A DNA stretch of 64,000 nt, taken from contig KE356560.1 of assembly GCA_000415965.1 (NCBI GenBank), forward strand, positions 621,304-685,303, in the 5' to 3' direction. A program made the position numbers and the translations under genes. Source of the stretch: Haloquadratum walsbyi J07HQW1. Lineage in GTDB: Archaea; Halobacteriota; Halobacteria; Halobacteriales; Haloferacaceae. The notes below the pieces were generated by a model that searched no databases, was not told where the DNA came from, and saw only the letters and a program-made list of their open reading frames with translations. Position 1 is the first letter of the stretch. Each line of letters begins with the position of its first letter. Of this stretch, positions 18,885-28,390 are shown piece by piece.

Positions 18885-19220
18885 TCATTGTGTATATGTC
18901 TGAAGACCGCTCATCTTCTTGCCATCGAAAATGAAAATATCGACAAATTTGAAAAGTAACTCTCCATTCTGAAGCAGACGACCACGGACAGCAACCTCAT
19001 TATCATTGGTATATACACTCTCGACGACGTGAGTCGTCTCAGTCATTGGGCGCTCATCGCGCATGAACTGAACGAAGCGCTCCCGCCCAGCGAGTGTTTG
19101 ATCAGAACGATAATGGGTAAACTCCGGCGTGAGAAGCGATGTGAGCTTATGATAATTGTCCGTATCAATACTTTGATAGTAGGCACGAGCAGCTTCTGTC
19201 CGTCTTGAACTTACCGTCAT
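18885..19220 (-). CDS. NTF2/SnoaL-like domain protein
   Basis: 111 residues in a single alpha+beta cone-fold domain: an N-terminal helix (TEAARAYYQSIDTDNYHKL), LLTPEFTHYRSDQTLAGRERF, and strands VAVRGRLLQNGELLFKFVDIF and GKKMSGLQTYT. This is the pattern of SnoaL/NTF2-like proteins, which act as small hydrolases, isomerases or ligand-binding domains. No catalytic residues can be assigned. Probably cytoplasmic. It converges with the small HTH gene, 14 bp apart. Confidence 0.75.
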   Translation of the reverse strand: MTVSSRRTEAARAYYQSIDTDNYHKLTSLLTPEFTHYRSDQTLAGRERFVQFMRDERPMTETTHVVESVYTNDNEVAVRGRLLQNGELLFKFVDIFIFDGKKMSGLQTYTQ

Positions 19221-19386
19221 TGTGGGTATGTAGGTCCTCTCTTCATAATATTATCAGACATCTGTATTGACTCCGAAAAACAGCATTGTCTCCATTCGCC
19301 GTCAGTTGACTGCACTATTCGATCATATCTAATATGTTACTGCGTGGAATAAATGCATGTATGTTCAATGTCAATCGCAGCTGATG

Positions 19387-19806
19387 TCAATCGTTGACTG
19401 CTGTCACAGGATTATCGATTGTCGGATCAGAGACGATTTCAGCAAGATCAGTTTTTGTTAGGATTCCAACTCCATCACCGTCAGCATCAGTCACCGGAAG
19501 ATGACTGTATCCACCATCATGCATCTGCTCGGCGGCTGCAGCCAGTGCTGCATCCGGCGAGACGGTCTCGACACTCGTCGTCATATACTCTCGAACAGCT
19601 GTTTCGTCCGTTGGAACACCGTCCGCTATCACTGATAACGCATCTGTCGACGTAAAAATACCCGCTGGCTGACAGCCCTCACCGACAACAACAACAGACT
19701 TGATTGTCGCCTTGCGCATCGCGTCGGCAGCTTCACTTACTGATGTCTCTGCTTCTAGAGTCAACATTGGTGTTGTCATCGCATCCTTGACGCGTAAGTT
19801 GGTCAT
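19387..19806 (-). CDS. CBS-pair domain protein
   Basis: 139 residues made of two CBS motifs and nothing else: the first in residues 1-60 (VKDAMTTPMLTLEAETSVSEA, GIFTSTDALSVI), the second in 68-132 (VREYMTTSVETVSPDAALAAA, GILTKTDLAEIV). Such stand-alone pairs bind adenosyl nucleotides such as AMP or ATP and act as energy-state sensors on a partner. The partner is not indicated by the neighbourhood. Confidence 0.9.
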   Translation of the reverse strand: MTNLRVKDAMTTPMLTLEAETSVSEAADAMRKATIKSVVVVGEGCQPAGIFTSTDALSVIADGVPTDETAVREYMTTSVETVSPDAALAAAAEQMHDGGYSHLPVTDADGDGVGILTKTDLAEIVSDPTIDNPVTAVND

Positions 19807-20322
19807 AGCCAGAGACTCGTCGCGATATATATATTACTTTCTACAGACAGAGCAGGCCGAGCCACGCAGAACCGCTCAGGAATCAATGATTTCATTAATC
19901 ACTCTGAATTCGTCTCTCGAAGTACTTGCAGTTGAGAGAAGTCTGTTCGTTCAATGAAGCAGTGATTGCCGTCAATTTTCGTCATCCAAAACGAGACAAA
20001 ATAAGATAGAGCGGAATGCGGAAACTACTGTTCCAAATTTAATATACGGTTCAATCGTGTAGATCAATTATTATTCCGTCTCACTCCTCGCACACTGTGG
20101 TTCGCTCCTCAAGAGGGGATAGAGTATATAATATCAGTGAAGATCCGTTCTGGTCTACTGTTCAATTTGTGTGCCGATGAGGTCAGTCGGTAAAGATAAT
20201 GTAATCGTCGATTGTATGTCTATGGAGGACAATACTAAATCAGATACCACATACATTGATACAATTAGTCTTTTTCCCAACTGTTATGTTGATAAAACGC
20301 TCGACATCCCTGTGAATACCTA
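19807..20322. other. Intergenic region upstream of potABCD
   Basis: About 515 bp with no supported gene between divergent genes. It must contain the promoters of the CBS gene and of potA. A+T-rich segments occur around 19980-20080 and 20260-20300; no unique operator stands out. Confidence 0.4.
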
Positions 20323-21432
20323 ATGGATGCACAAACCGTCGTGGAATTATCGGGGCTCACTAAGCGGTATGGAGATGTCACTGCAGTCCATGATCTTTCG
20401 TTTGCTGTCCGGCGAGGCGAATTCTTCTCGATCTTGGGTCCGAGTGGTTGTGGGAAGTCAACAACCTTACGAACGATTGCTGGTTTCGAAAGCGCCAGCG
20501 AGGGCATGATCAAACTTGATGGGACAGATATCACAGACACCCCTGCACATCAACGCGAGACCGGTATGGTGTTTCAAAGTTATGCGTTGTTTCCACACAA
20601 AACCGTCGGCGAGAATGTTGGTTTTGGACTTAAAATGGAAGGCGTCCCGCAGTCGGAGCGTAAAAAACGCATAACAGAGATGCTTGCCACTGTTGATCTT
20701 GATGGATTCGAACAGCGAATGCCAAGTGAGCTCTCTGGTGGGCAACAACAGCGGGTCGCATTAGCTCGCGCTTTGATTATTGAGCCTTCGGTACTCCTAT
20801 TGGATGAACCACTCGCAGCACTTGATTTACAACTTCGACAGGATATGCGGTTTGAGCTACAACAAATTCAAGATCGACTTGATATCACAACGATTTATGT
20901 CACACATGATCAGCAAGAGGCACTTTCAATGAGTGATCGCATCTTAGTGTTAGATGGTGGAAGAGCTCAACAGATAGACACACCCAGAGAGTTATATAAT
21001 AATCCGCGCAATCAGTTTGTCGCTGACTTCATTGGGGAGGCAAATATTTTGCAGACACGATTTAAATCTGCTACAGAGGACACAATCGAAGTTGAGCCAG
21101 AATTTGCCTCGATGAATACGGTTTCTGTCATGGAACACGGGTTTGATGCAGACGCACTTTCTAAAGGTGAGCGGATTTATCTGAATATCCGCCCGGAGGA
21201 TATCACGATTCATCCACCGGAAGATGATGTCGCAGATGGACTTACCGCGGAGATAACAAATAAAACATTCATCGGCAAAACGACACAGTTTGTCGCGACA
21301 GTCGGCAATAATCAAGAGATACTTGCAGAGGCCTCCGGTCTAGCTGCTCAACAATCGATTGCCACTGGTGATATGGTCTCACTTACATGGTCACGAGATG
21401 ACTGCACTATTATTGGTGACCATCGCGTATGA
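20323..21432 (+). CDS. potA: Spermidine/putrescine-type ABC transporter ATPase
   Basis: 369 residues. Walker A GPSGCGKST (39-47), Q-loop at 85, signature LSGGQQQR (137-144), Walker B LLLDEP (158-163), switch His195 in YVTHD, and a C-terminal TOBE-like domain (about 240-369) with YLNIRPEDITIHP. This matches PotA-type ATPases that energise uptake of polyamines or related cations. It is first in a four-gene operon; its end overlaps the first permease by 4 bp. Polyamine specificity is the family assignment and is not provable from the ATPase. Confidence 0.9.
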   Translation: MDAQTVVELSGLTKRYGDVTAVHDLSFAVRRGEFFSILGPSGCGKSTTLRTIAGFESASEGMIKLDGTDITDTPAHQRETGMVFQSYALFPHKTVGENVGFGLKMEGVPQSERKKRITEMLATVDLDGFEQRMPSELSGGQQQRVALARALIIEPSVLLLDEPLAALDLQLRQDMRFELQQIQDRLDITTIYVTHDQQEALSMSDRILVLDGGRAQQIDTPRELYNNPRNQFVADFIGEANILQTRFKSATEDTIEVEPEFASMNTVSVMEHGFDADALSKGERIYLNIRPEDITIHPPEDDVADGLTAEITNKTFIGKTTQFVATVGNNQEILAEASGLAAQQSIATGDMVSLTWSRDDCTIIGDHRV

Positions 21433-22370
21433 GTTCTGTTGAACCACGCCAGTGGGTAACTGATTTGTATGTGCTCATCAGTACCCCAATCGAAACCTGG
21501 TTTGAACGACAACAGTCATATATTCCGCTTTTACAACTTGCTCCTGGGCTCCTCTGGGTGCTCGGATTACTCGGCGGGTCACTGGGGATTATCCTGATAT
21601 ATAGTTTTCTTGAATCAGCACCGCTTTCGACAGGGACACCAGTGGTCACTACTGCGAATTATCAAACAATCCTTGCGACCACATACTATCTGACAGTCCT
21701 TCTCAAATCATTTTTGATTGCTGTGGCTGTCACAGTCATCTCATTGCTGATTGCATATCCAGCGGCATACCATATTGCATTTATGAACAGCCGATTTCGA
21801 AATCTCTATTTATTAATGCTCATTCTCCCATTCTGGATTAATCTGATAATCCGCACATTCGCTTGGCAACTCATTCTCGGACAGAGTGGACTCATCAATT
21901 ATCTGCTCGTGAGTCTCATGGGCATTATCGAGACACCACTGCAAATGCTTTATTCTCCGTGGGCGGTCATTGTCGGGCTTGTACATGTATTCATGCCGTT
22001 CGCGGTGATTCCGCTCTATACCTCGATTCAGCGCGTTGATCGGTCACATACGGAAGCGGCGCGTAATCTTGGGGCAAATCGGTTCCAGACATTCTATGAG
22101 GTAACGTTTCCACAAACGCTTCCGGGAATCGCAGCGTCCTCAATAATCGTGTTTGTCCTCTCATTTGGCTCATTTGTCATTCCGAATATGCTCGGTGGGC
22201 AGGGGAATCTCATGATTGGGAATATCATTGCCCAACTCTTCGGAGAAAGCTTCGATTGGGCACTTGGAAGTGCAATGGCAACATTATTTGTCATTATTGT
22301 TATCATGCTGGTATATCTATTCAATCGCGTAATCGGTCTGCGGAGCCTCTATGGTAGTGATACCGCATGA
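21429..22370 (+). CDS. potB: Polyamine-type ABC transporter permease 1
   Basis: 313 residues, six to seven membrane helices, with the EAA-type coupling loop TEAARNLGANRFQTFYEVTFP (about 202-223). LILPFWINLIIRTFAW is typical of PotB. The gene overlaps potA and potC by 4 bp each, so translation of the three is coupled. It pairs with the following permease to form the membrane channel. Confidence 0.9.
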   Translation: MSSVEPRQWVTDLYVLISTPIETWFERQQSYIPLLQLAPGLLWVLGLLGGSLGIILIYSFLESAPLSTGTPVVTTANYQTILATTYYLTVLLKSFLIAVAVTVISLLIAYPAAYHIAFMNSRFRNLYLLMLILPFWINLIIRTFAWQLILGQSGLINYLLVSLMGIIETPLQMLYSPWAVIVGLVHVFMPFAVIPLYTSIQRVDRSHTEAARNLGANRFQTFYEVTFPQTLPGIAASSIIVFVLSFGSFVIPNMLGGQGNLMIGNIIAQLFGESFDWALGSAMATLFVIIVIMLVYLFNRVIGLRSLYGSDTA

Positions 22371-23218
22371 GCCGAATAACGCAACTCCTTGGGCGAGTTT
22401 CGCTCTCTTCTGAGACTGGTTCCAAGCTACTCAGATTTGAGACGCTCATACTGTTTTTATTTCTGTATGCACCAATCTTGGTCGTAATTCTGCTCTCTTT
22501 TAGCGCTGATTCAGTGCCGAGCTTTCCAATCTCTGGGCTTTCAATTGAGTGGTATCTTGCACTTATTCCAATTGGTGAAACGTTCGATGCACAACTCATC
22601 CGTGCGTTCTTGATGAGTGTTCAGATAGGCGTTATCGCCGCAATTGGCTCAGCGATCATTGGCACCGCAGCTGCAATCGGCATGGTAAGAAACGAGTATG
22701 CACGCTGGCTCTTCGACGTCGACACACTCAATACACTATTTATTACACCGATGATGGTGCCGTGGGTCGTGACGGGGATTGCTGTTCTCTCATTGTACTC
22801 TCTGTTAAATATTGCTGGTTCGTTCATTTCGCTCATCTTGGGACATATCCTGATTACACTCCCGTTTATGACTGTTGTCGTTGCTGGACAATTATATGGA
22901 TTTGATCGGTCACTAGAAGAGGCAGCACGAAATCTTGGTGCTGGTCCACTCCGGACTTTCTATGAAGTAACACTTCCTATTATTTCACCAGGCGTCATTG
23001 CCGGCATGATGTTTGCTTTTACTATCTCATTCGATAATTTCACTCAGACATTTTTCTGGACGTCCAGCACACTTAATACATTGCCAGTTGTCATCTTTTC
23101 TCGGATCAATTTCAGTTTGACTCCGGTAGTCAATGCAATGGGAACAGTCATTGTCGGGGTTTCATTGACAATGGCTTTCCTTGCTGAGCGACTCTCAAGC
23201 CGCGTAATCACCGATTAG
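22367..23218 (+). CDS. potC: Polyamine-type ABC transporter permease 2
   Basis: 283 residues with six helices and coupling loop EEAARNLGAGPLRTFYEVTLP (about 184-205). SFDNFTQTFFW near residue 225 matches the conserved D-x-F segment of PotC permeases. Overlaps potB by 4 bp; the binding-protein gene starts 46 bp later. Confidence 0.9.
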   Translation: MSRITQLLGRVSLSSETGSKLLRFETLILFLFLYAPILVVILLSFSADSVPSFPISGLSIEWYLALIPIGETFDAQLIRAFLMSVQIGVIAAIGSAIIGTAAAIGMVRNEYARWLFDVDTLNTLFITPMMVPWVVTGIAVLSLYSLLNIAGSFISLILGHILITLPFMTVVVAGQLYGFDRSLEEAARNLGAGPLRTFYEVTLPIISPGVIAGMMFAFTISFDNFTQTFFWTSSTLNTLPVVIFSRINFSLTPVVNAMGTVIVGVSLTMAFLAERLSSRVITD

Positions 23219-23264
23219 AAGCCGCTATCAGTACGTTTTTTGCTATCGTTCCATAATAGTCAGT

Positions 23265-24404
23265 GTGAGCAACGATCAGTCTCAGTCTCGGTCTCAAATT
23301 CGAACTCAGTTATCGTCTCCATCTCGTCGCCGATTCCTACAGAGTACTGCTGCTGCGTCGACTATTACTGGGCTTGCCGGCTGTATCACAGGAAGTTCCA
23401 GTGGAAGCCGAGCAAATAGCCTCACATTTATGCAGTGGTCTGGCGAGTTCGGCGAAACCGCAGAGCGTGTTTTGAAAGAGCCATTTGAAGAGGAATTTGA
23501 CGTAACAATTAATCAAGTCCCACTTCCGAGCCCATCAGATATGCTCTCAAAGCTCCAGGCTGGCAGTGCCGATTTCGATCTGGTATCACATTGGGACTAT
23601 ACTCTCTATCGAGGCGTTCAAAACGATCTCTTTCAGGAGATCCCGCTCGGTGAAGTCCCGAACGTTCGCGATCGGGTTCGAGATCAGTTCAATCCGACGT
23701 CGGTGCAGTATGATCCAGGAAGCGAACCGCATCATGCTCCATACTCAGTCAGTGGATGGGGGATGACGTATAATACGGATGAAATGGATGAACCATCAAG
23801 TTGGGAAGCCCTACTGACGGATGACATGCAGGATAGCGTGAGTTTGGCAAGTTGGATGAGTTGTTGGCTTGGTGTCGCAGCAAAGCGTGCAGGCGTTCCG
23901 TTTGCTGAAATTCCAAACCGAATGGATGACATATGGGCCGCGATCGGTGAATTTGACACTGCTGCACAGACATGGTGGGGAACAGGTCAGGAGATGGAAC
24001 GACTATTGACGAATGAGTCTGTCCTTGCTGGGTCGTTCTGGTTTGCACGAACATATCGACTTCGTGTCGACAATGATGTCCCTGTCCGATACACAGTTCC
24101 CGAAGAGGGTGCCCCAGCATGGATCGAGACATACACAATCCCAAATGGTGTCGACGAGTCAAAGAAACAACTCGCACTTGAGTTCATTGATTATATCAAC
24201 CGTGAAGAGGTCCAAGAGCGGTTCGGTCGTGAACTCCGATATGCCGTACCATATGACTTCGATGACATCCCAAGTGATCATATCTACGATGATCATCCAG
24301 AGCTTCCACTTTTGAATACCGAACGTCTTGAACCGATGCTACAGGATATCTATAATTCAAATTATAACGATTATACAAACGAGTTCCAGCAACGAACGGG
24401 CTAA
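23265..24404 (+). CDS. potD: Polyamine-type substrate-binding lipoprotein
   Basis: 379 residues from a GTG start at 23265. The N-terminus has a twin-arginine signal (SRRRFLQSTAAAS) with lipobox LAGC, so the protein is lipid-anchored outside the membrane. The mature part is a bacterial type-2 binding-protein fold: LTFMQWSGEFGE, SADFDLVSHWDYTLYRGV, SVSGWGMTYNTDEM and TYTIPNGVDESKKQLALEF. The acidic and aromatic residues (WDY, WG) fit a cationic amine ligand. The Tat signal suggests export in folded form, as is common in haloarchaea. Confidence 0.88.
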   Translation: MSNDQSQSRSQIRTQLSSPSRRRFLQSTAAASTITGLAGCITGSSSGSRANSLTFMQWSGEFGETAERVLKEPFEEEFDVTINQVPLPSPSDMLSKLQAGSADFDLVSHWDYTLYRGVQNDLFQEIPLGEVPNVRDRVRDQFNPTSVQYDPGSEPHHAPYSVSGWGMTYNTDEMDEPSSWEALLTDDMQDSVSLASWMSCWLGVAAKRAGVPFAEIPNRMDDIWAAIGEFDTAAQTWWGTGQEMERLLTNESVLAGSFWFARTYRLRVDNDVPVRYTVPEEGAPAWIETYTIPNGVDESKKQLALEFIDYINREEVQERFGRELRYAVPYDFDDIPSDHIYDDHPELPLLNTERLEPMLQDIYNSNYNDYTNEFQQRTG

Positions 24405-24866
24405 CGATCAGAAAGATACATCGCTTGTTTGAGGGCTTCAACGATCAGTATCCAATATTAATGTTAGCAGTAATACTAATAACCGCTTTATTCTGCTCTC
24501 TTCGGAGTGTAAGAGCACGGAGTTGTGAGTGATCCGTGTTTGTCAGGACTCATAGCAGTTGTTAGTAACGTGATTTTCGTTATTCGAAGTTGAAGCGGAA
24601 TACGCCAACAAACACTCCAGATGAGGCGAGTGTGGTGTTGAATATAATCACTGGTTATAGTACCACCGACTGATAGGGAAACAAGATAGCTCAGAACCCT
24701 TTCTCTTTGTGATGAATTATTAGCGATATGATTATTTACATAAGCGGGACGCGCACATCGGTGTCCCAAATCTGATTGGTGTAGCTTCGAAGATAGATAT
24801 AAACAGTGACATTGGTTATACTGTCAATGATTGCTATGAGAAACCGGACGGGAAAAAGCACATACA
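24405..24866. other. Non-coding stretch between potD and tRNA-Arg
   Basis: About 460 bp with no supported gene. The reverse ORF at 24488-24769 has no domain signal and codon use unlike neighbouring genes. Confidence 0.4.
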
Positions 24867-24939
24867 CGTCCTGACGGAGATTTGAACTCCGGTCCCTGGC
24901 TCCGCAAGCCAAGAGGATAGTCCACTACCCTACCAGGAC
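24867..24939 (-). tRNA. tRNA-Arg (GCG)
   Basis: Reverse-strand cloverleaf of 73 nt. Acceptor stem GTCCTGG pairs with TCAGGAC (one G-T wobble), discriminator G, D-arm GGGTAGTGGACTATCC, anticodon stem TTGGC/GCCAG enclosing loop TTGCGGA, so anticodon GCG, and T-arm CGGAG-TTCAAAT-CTCCG. No intron. It reads CGC (and CGU) arginine codons. Confidence 0.93.
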
Positions 24940-26106
24940 CGCATCTAGAGGAATTGTACATTCACTTATGAGAGTTACGATGTATGACATACAACAGTGG
25001 CAATCACAGATGGATTGAGTCTCAACATGCTAGGACGAAGCGATGTCTGATAACACTACGAATAATTGTCATCGCTGAGCGTCCGTATGTATGACAGTGG
25101 ACCATATTTGATAACCGCTCGAGTGAACGGAGAGGAATCGTGGGTGTAAGTGTTGTAAATTACAGATGCGGGGTCTCACCGACACATCCAGTCAGTGAGA
25201 GTCTAACAGGATATTCATGAACTGTTGCGGATGAGACAACTGGAAGTACCACGCCTCCCTCGGTTGTCCCCGTTTTCTCTTCTCCTTTCTTCTCTCTCAT
25301 ATCACGGCTCCCAACGTTGTCGATGCCTCGGGGAGTACAGTAGATATCGGCGGATTCGGAGTGACTCCCAATGGTTATCTCTCAGTAGTCGAACAGTATA
25401 TTGGTTCACATGAGGAACCGACCGTTTTCATGAGTGGATCAACTTCCCATTTCGTTGCTCTGGGGGGTGTATCGCCATCGTCGGGCTGAGAGGAATTACT
25501 CTATTCCTGACTGATTCTGCTACAATCGTCGGATCTGTCCTGCGACTCAATCCGCAGGGATTCTCGCTGTATCCTCTAATTTTTAAGACCAAGCGAATCC
25601 CACCGTTCACCGATAGGAGGATTTCATAACCGGTATCGACGCGTGAAGTCGTACCCGACACATTTGAAATGTCAGTTTGTGCGTTCCGCTCGATTTCATT
25701 TTACACCGCGAAATATACAGTGTAACAACTGATAATGCATCGTCGCAGTATTGCTATTTGAACGTTTCTTTCACTCACTGGACGCTGAGGGATCATAGCT
25801 GTGAGTGCTGCTACACTGTCATCATCGATGCAGCTAACGACACGATAATTCTTAACCCATGGTCTACCCTGATACAAACATGACTATGAATACGCTCACA
25901 CCCCTTGCGGGCACTGTGTCCCTCAGACGCTCCAGGGCGCATATTGGCACCGATCTAACAGCAGACACAATGGACACAAGCCAGCGCCGTATCCATCGGT
26001 TTTCCCTGTCGAGTGGGAATCATCAAGACGGTGTTGGTATTTATTCTATCATGATGACAGCATACACAATTTTACCCTTGACTACAGACATGGAGGTGTC
26101 ACTGTC
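24940..26106. other. Long non-coding region with degenerate element M5
   Basis: Nearly 1.2 kb without a convincing gene. The part at about 25235-25590 is a degenerate relative of M4: it shares CCCAACGTTGT..GCCTCGGGGAGT, a GGAACCGACCGTT block and the end motif GCAGGGATTCTC. The ORFs here (25225-25413, 25677-25883, 25859-26110, and 25428-25661 on the reverse) show no domain and are not supported. A long leader or the promoter of the RPA gene should lie in 25900-26100. Confidence 0.45.
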
Positions 26107-27669
26107 ATGAGTTCAATGGCTGATATTTACGATGAACTTGATACCGATGTTTCACGTGAGGAGTTTGAATCGGCTGTTGAAGAAAAAGTCGAACAGATGG
26201 GTGGACTCGCTGATGAGGAAACAGCAGCAAAATTGATTGCACATAAACTCCGCGATGAGGAGGTTAAGGGGGTTGCGGATATCGAACCAGGAATGGATGA
26301 AGCCAAATTCCTTGCAAAGGTACTCCAGATTGGTGATCGTCGCACATTCGAACGCGATGGTGATGCAGAGGATGGTCGTGTAGTCAATATTGAAGTCGCT
26401 GATGCGTCCGGACGAATTCGCGTTGCAATGTGGGATGATATGGCTGATGATGCCATTGAACGACTCGAAGTTGGAGACATCCTCCGTATCGGTGGGCGAC
26501 CAAAGGATGGATATGACGGTGTCGAGATTGATGTCGATACTGTCGAGTCTGCACCCGATGCTGAGGTTGATGTCGATGTCCATACGGTAGACACACACCG
26601 TGTTGAGGACCTTTCATTAGGACTCTCAGATGTGAATCTCCGTGGGCGCGTCCTCAGTACTGATGAAATTCGGACATTTGACCGTGATGATGGCTCTGAG
26701 GGTCGCGTTGCCAATCTCAGCGTTGGTGATCCTACCGGTCGCATCCGAGTTACGCTTTGGGACGACAGTGCGAGTCTTGTTGAGTCGGTTGATATCGATG
26801 ATAGCATTGAAATTGTTGATGGGTATGTGCGTGAACGAGATGGAACACTTGAACTACATGTTGGTGACCGAGGCACAATCGAATCAATTGATGAGGATAT
26901 CCAATACGTCCCAGATACAGACCCAATTGAGACAGTCGCAATTGATGAGACAGCTGATATCGCTGGTGTGGTGATTGAAACGGACACAAAACGAACGTTT
27001 GACCGTGATGATGGTTCACAAGGACAGGTTCGAAACATCCGGATTCGTGATGACACCGGTGATATCCGCGTCGCGCTATGGGGTGATAAAGCTGATCTTG
27101 ATATCGATCCTGCTGATTATGCTGTCTGTACCGATGTTGAAATTCAAGACGGATGGCAGGATGATCATGAGGCCTCAGCCGGATGGCGGTCAGCAGTTTA
27201 TACGCTTGATGAGCATCCTGAGGAGCCAACAACTACCACAGCAGGATCGTCGAATGAGCAGCATCAACAGACAGAGACAAGCGACGCGTCTGGACTCGAT
27301 GATTTCACGGCAGGGACGAACAACGATAAGACACCAACAACATCATCGACCTCTCAGGATCCGAATATGACATCTGCTGACTCTACGGACAACAGCGCTG
27401 ATCATGGATATGAGCAAACCGCATCTGACGGCGGTGCCTCAGCTATTGACTCCACTCATAGCTCTGACGGTGATAACACAACGCAGACTGATACCGAATC
27501 ATTCACCGGCACAGTCGTCCAAGCCGGCAGTCCAGTTGTTCTTGATAATGGGACGGATACCCGTCGTGTTGAGACAGACGAATCATTACGACTTGGTGAA
27601 GTTATTACTGTCACTGGACCGACGGATGGGCAGACGATCACAGCCACCGACATTGATCATTCCTCATAA
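26107..27669 (+). CDS. rpa2: Replication protein A, single-stranded DNA binding, three OB folds
   Basis: 520 residues. After an N-terminal helical segment (1-60) come three repeats of the same OB-fold pattern: VLQIGDRRTFERDGD..GRVVNIEVADASGRIRV, VLSTDEIRTFDRDDGS..GRVANLSVGDPTGRIRV and VIETDTKRTFDRDDGS..QVRNIRIRDDTGDIRV (starting at about 72, 178 and 280, each followed by LWDD or LWGD). This is the haloarchaeal RPA/RpaB architecture that coats ssDNA in replication and repair. Residues 370-470 form an acidic Thr/Ser linker, and the last 50 residues carry a further OB-like strand set. ATG 26107 fits the family N-terminus; ATG 26116 is an alternative. Confidence 0.9.
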   Translation: MSSMADIYDELDTDVSREEFESAVEEKVEQMGGLADEETAAKLIAHKLRDEEVKGVADIEPGMDEAKFLAKVLQIGDRRTFERDGDAEDGRVVNIEVADASGRIRVAMWDDMADDAIERLEVGDILRIGGRPKDGYDGVEIDVDTVESAPDAEVDVDVHTVDTHRVEDLSLGLSDVNLRGRVLSTDEIRTFDRDDGSEGRVANLSVGDPTGRIRVTLWDDSASLVESVDIDDSIEIVDGYVRERDGTLELHVGDRGTIESIDEDIQYVPDTDPIETVAIDETADIAGVVIETDTKRTFDRDDGSQGQVRNIRIRDDTGDIRVALWGDKADLDIDPADYAVCTDVEIQDGWQDDHEASAGWRSAVYTLDEHPEEPTTTTAGSSNEQHQQTETSDASGLDDFTAGTNNDKTPTTSSTSQDPNMTSADSTDNSADHGYEQTASDGGASAIDSTHSSDGDNTTQTDTESFTGTVVQAGSPVVLDNGTDTRRVETDESLRLGEVITVTGPTDGQTITATDIDHSS

Positions 27670-27954
27670 CAATCATACTGACCCTGTTGATACCCTGTGA
27701 GTGATAGCTGAGCTCCGTAGTTGCTGACTCACTTGAGCCTCCCTTGGTCCCGGCTCCGGTTCCGATCCCGGTCCTGATCCTGACCCTAACTCTAACTTCG
27801 AGTACGATGGTTACATCAGACTCAATAAGCAGGTACTGTCAGATACTCCTATGATGATGTATTGATAGCACATGACTGTATTACCCGCATACTGGGGATA
27901 CTCATGATGATAGTACGGAAAGGATTATACCCTGGTCGTACCCGATGTATGTGT
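27670..27954. other. Intergenic tract with hexamer repeats, RPA to histone
   Basis: About 285 bp. From 27740 to 27800 the sequence is a run of variant 6-mers of the type TCCGGT, TCCTGA and CCCTAA, a low-complexity pyrimidine-rich tract resembling those next to the M-family hairpin ends. The in-frame extension of the histone ORF into this region is not used. Confidence 0.45.
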
Positions 27955-28386
27955 ATGAGTGTCGAGTTACCGTTCGCCCCTGTGGACACTATTATCCGTG
28001 GGAAGGCCGGTGAACTTCGTGTCAGTGCGGGTGCAGCTGAGGAGTTGGCTCGTCGCATCCAAGCGCACGGGGCTACCCTCGCGGTCACCGCTGCAGAAAA
28101 GGCGGCTGCTGATGACCGAAAAACGCTGATGGCGGCTGACTTTGGTGTCCAACAGGTCGTCTCGCGTCGGGAACTCGAACTCCCAATTGCACCAATCGAC
28201 CGCATTGCTCGTCTCCGTATTGACAACCGATATCGCGTATCAATGGACGCTCGAATTGCGCTTGCGGATATTCTTGAGGACTACGCGAATAACGTTGCAA
28301 ATGCGGCTGCAATCCTCGCCCGACACGCCGACCGACGGACGATACAGGCTGAGGATATTGAAACATACTTTCAGTTGTTTGAATAA
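27955..28386 (+). CDS. Archaeal histone, tandem (doublet) fold
   Basis: Starting at ATG 27955 gives 143 residues holding two histone folds in one chain: the first from ELPFAPVDTIIRGKAGELRVS to about residue 68, the second from ELPIAPIDRIARLRIDNRYRVS to the end (ILARHADRRTIQAEDIETYF). Both halves repeat the pattern LPxAPxDxIxR, helix, ADD or ADRRT, and a final helix, as in haloarchaeal HpyA-type doublet histones. The in-frame extension to 27862 is not histone-like. A histone deacetylase gene begins 4 bp after the stop, suggesting co-expression. In haloarchaea such histones may act more as regulators than as bulk packaging proteins. Confidence 0.93.
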   Translation: MSVELPFAPVDTIIRGKAGELRVSAGAAEELARRIQAHGATLAVTAAEKAAADDRKTLMAADFGVQQVVSRRELELPIAPIDRIARLRIDNRYRVSMDARIALADILEDYANNVANAAAILARHADRRTIQAEDIETYFQLFE

Positions 28387-28390
28387 TACG

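Noticed and set aside
26127..27056. Long reverse-strand ORF of 309 residues, Ser/Arg-rich
   Set aside because: Antisense shadow of the RPA gene; composition is that of reversed GAT/GAC codons and it has no domain.
27862..27954. Extended N-terminus of the histone
   Set aside because: The added 31 residues are not histone-like; MSVELPFAPVD at 27955 fits the family start.
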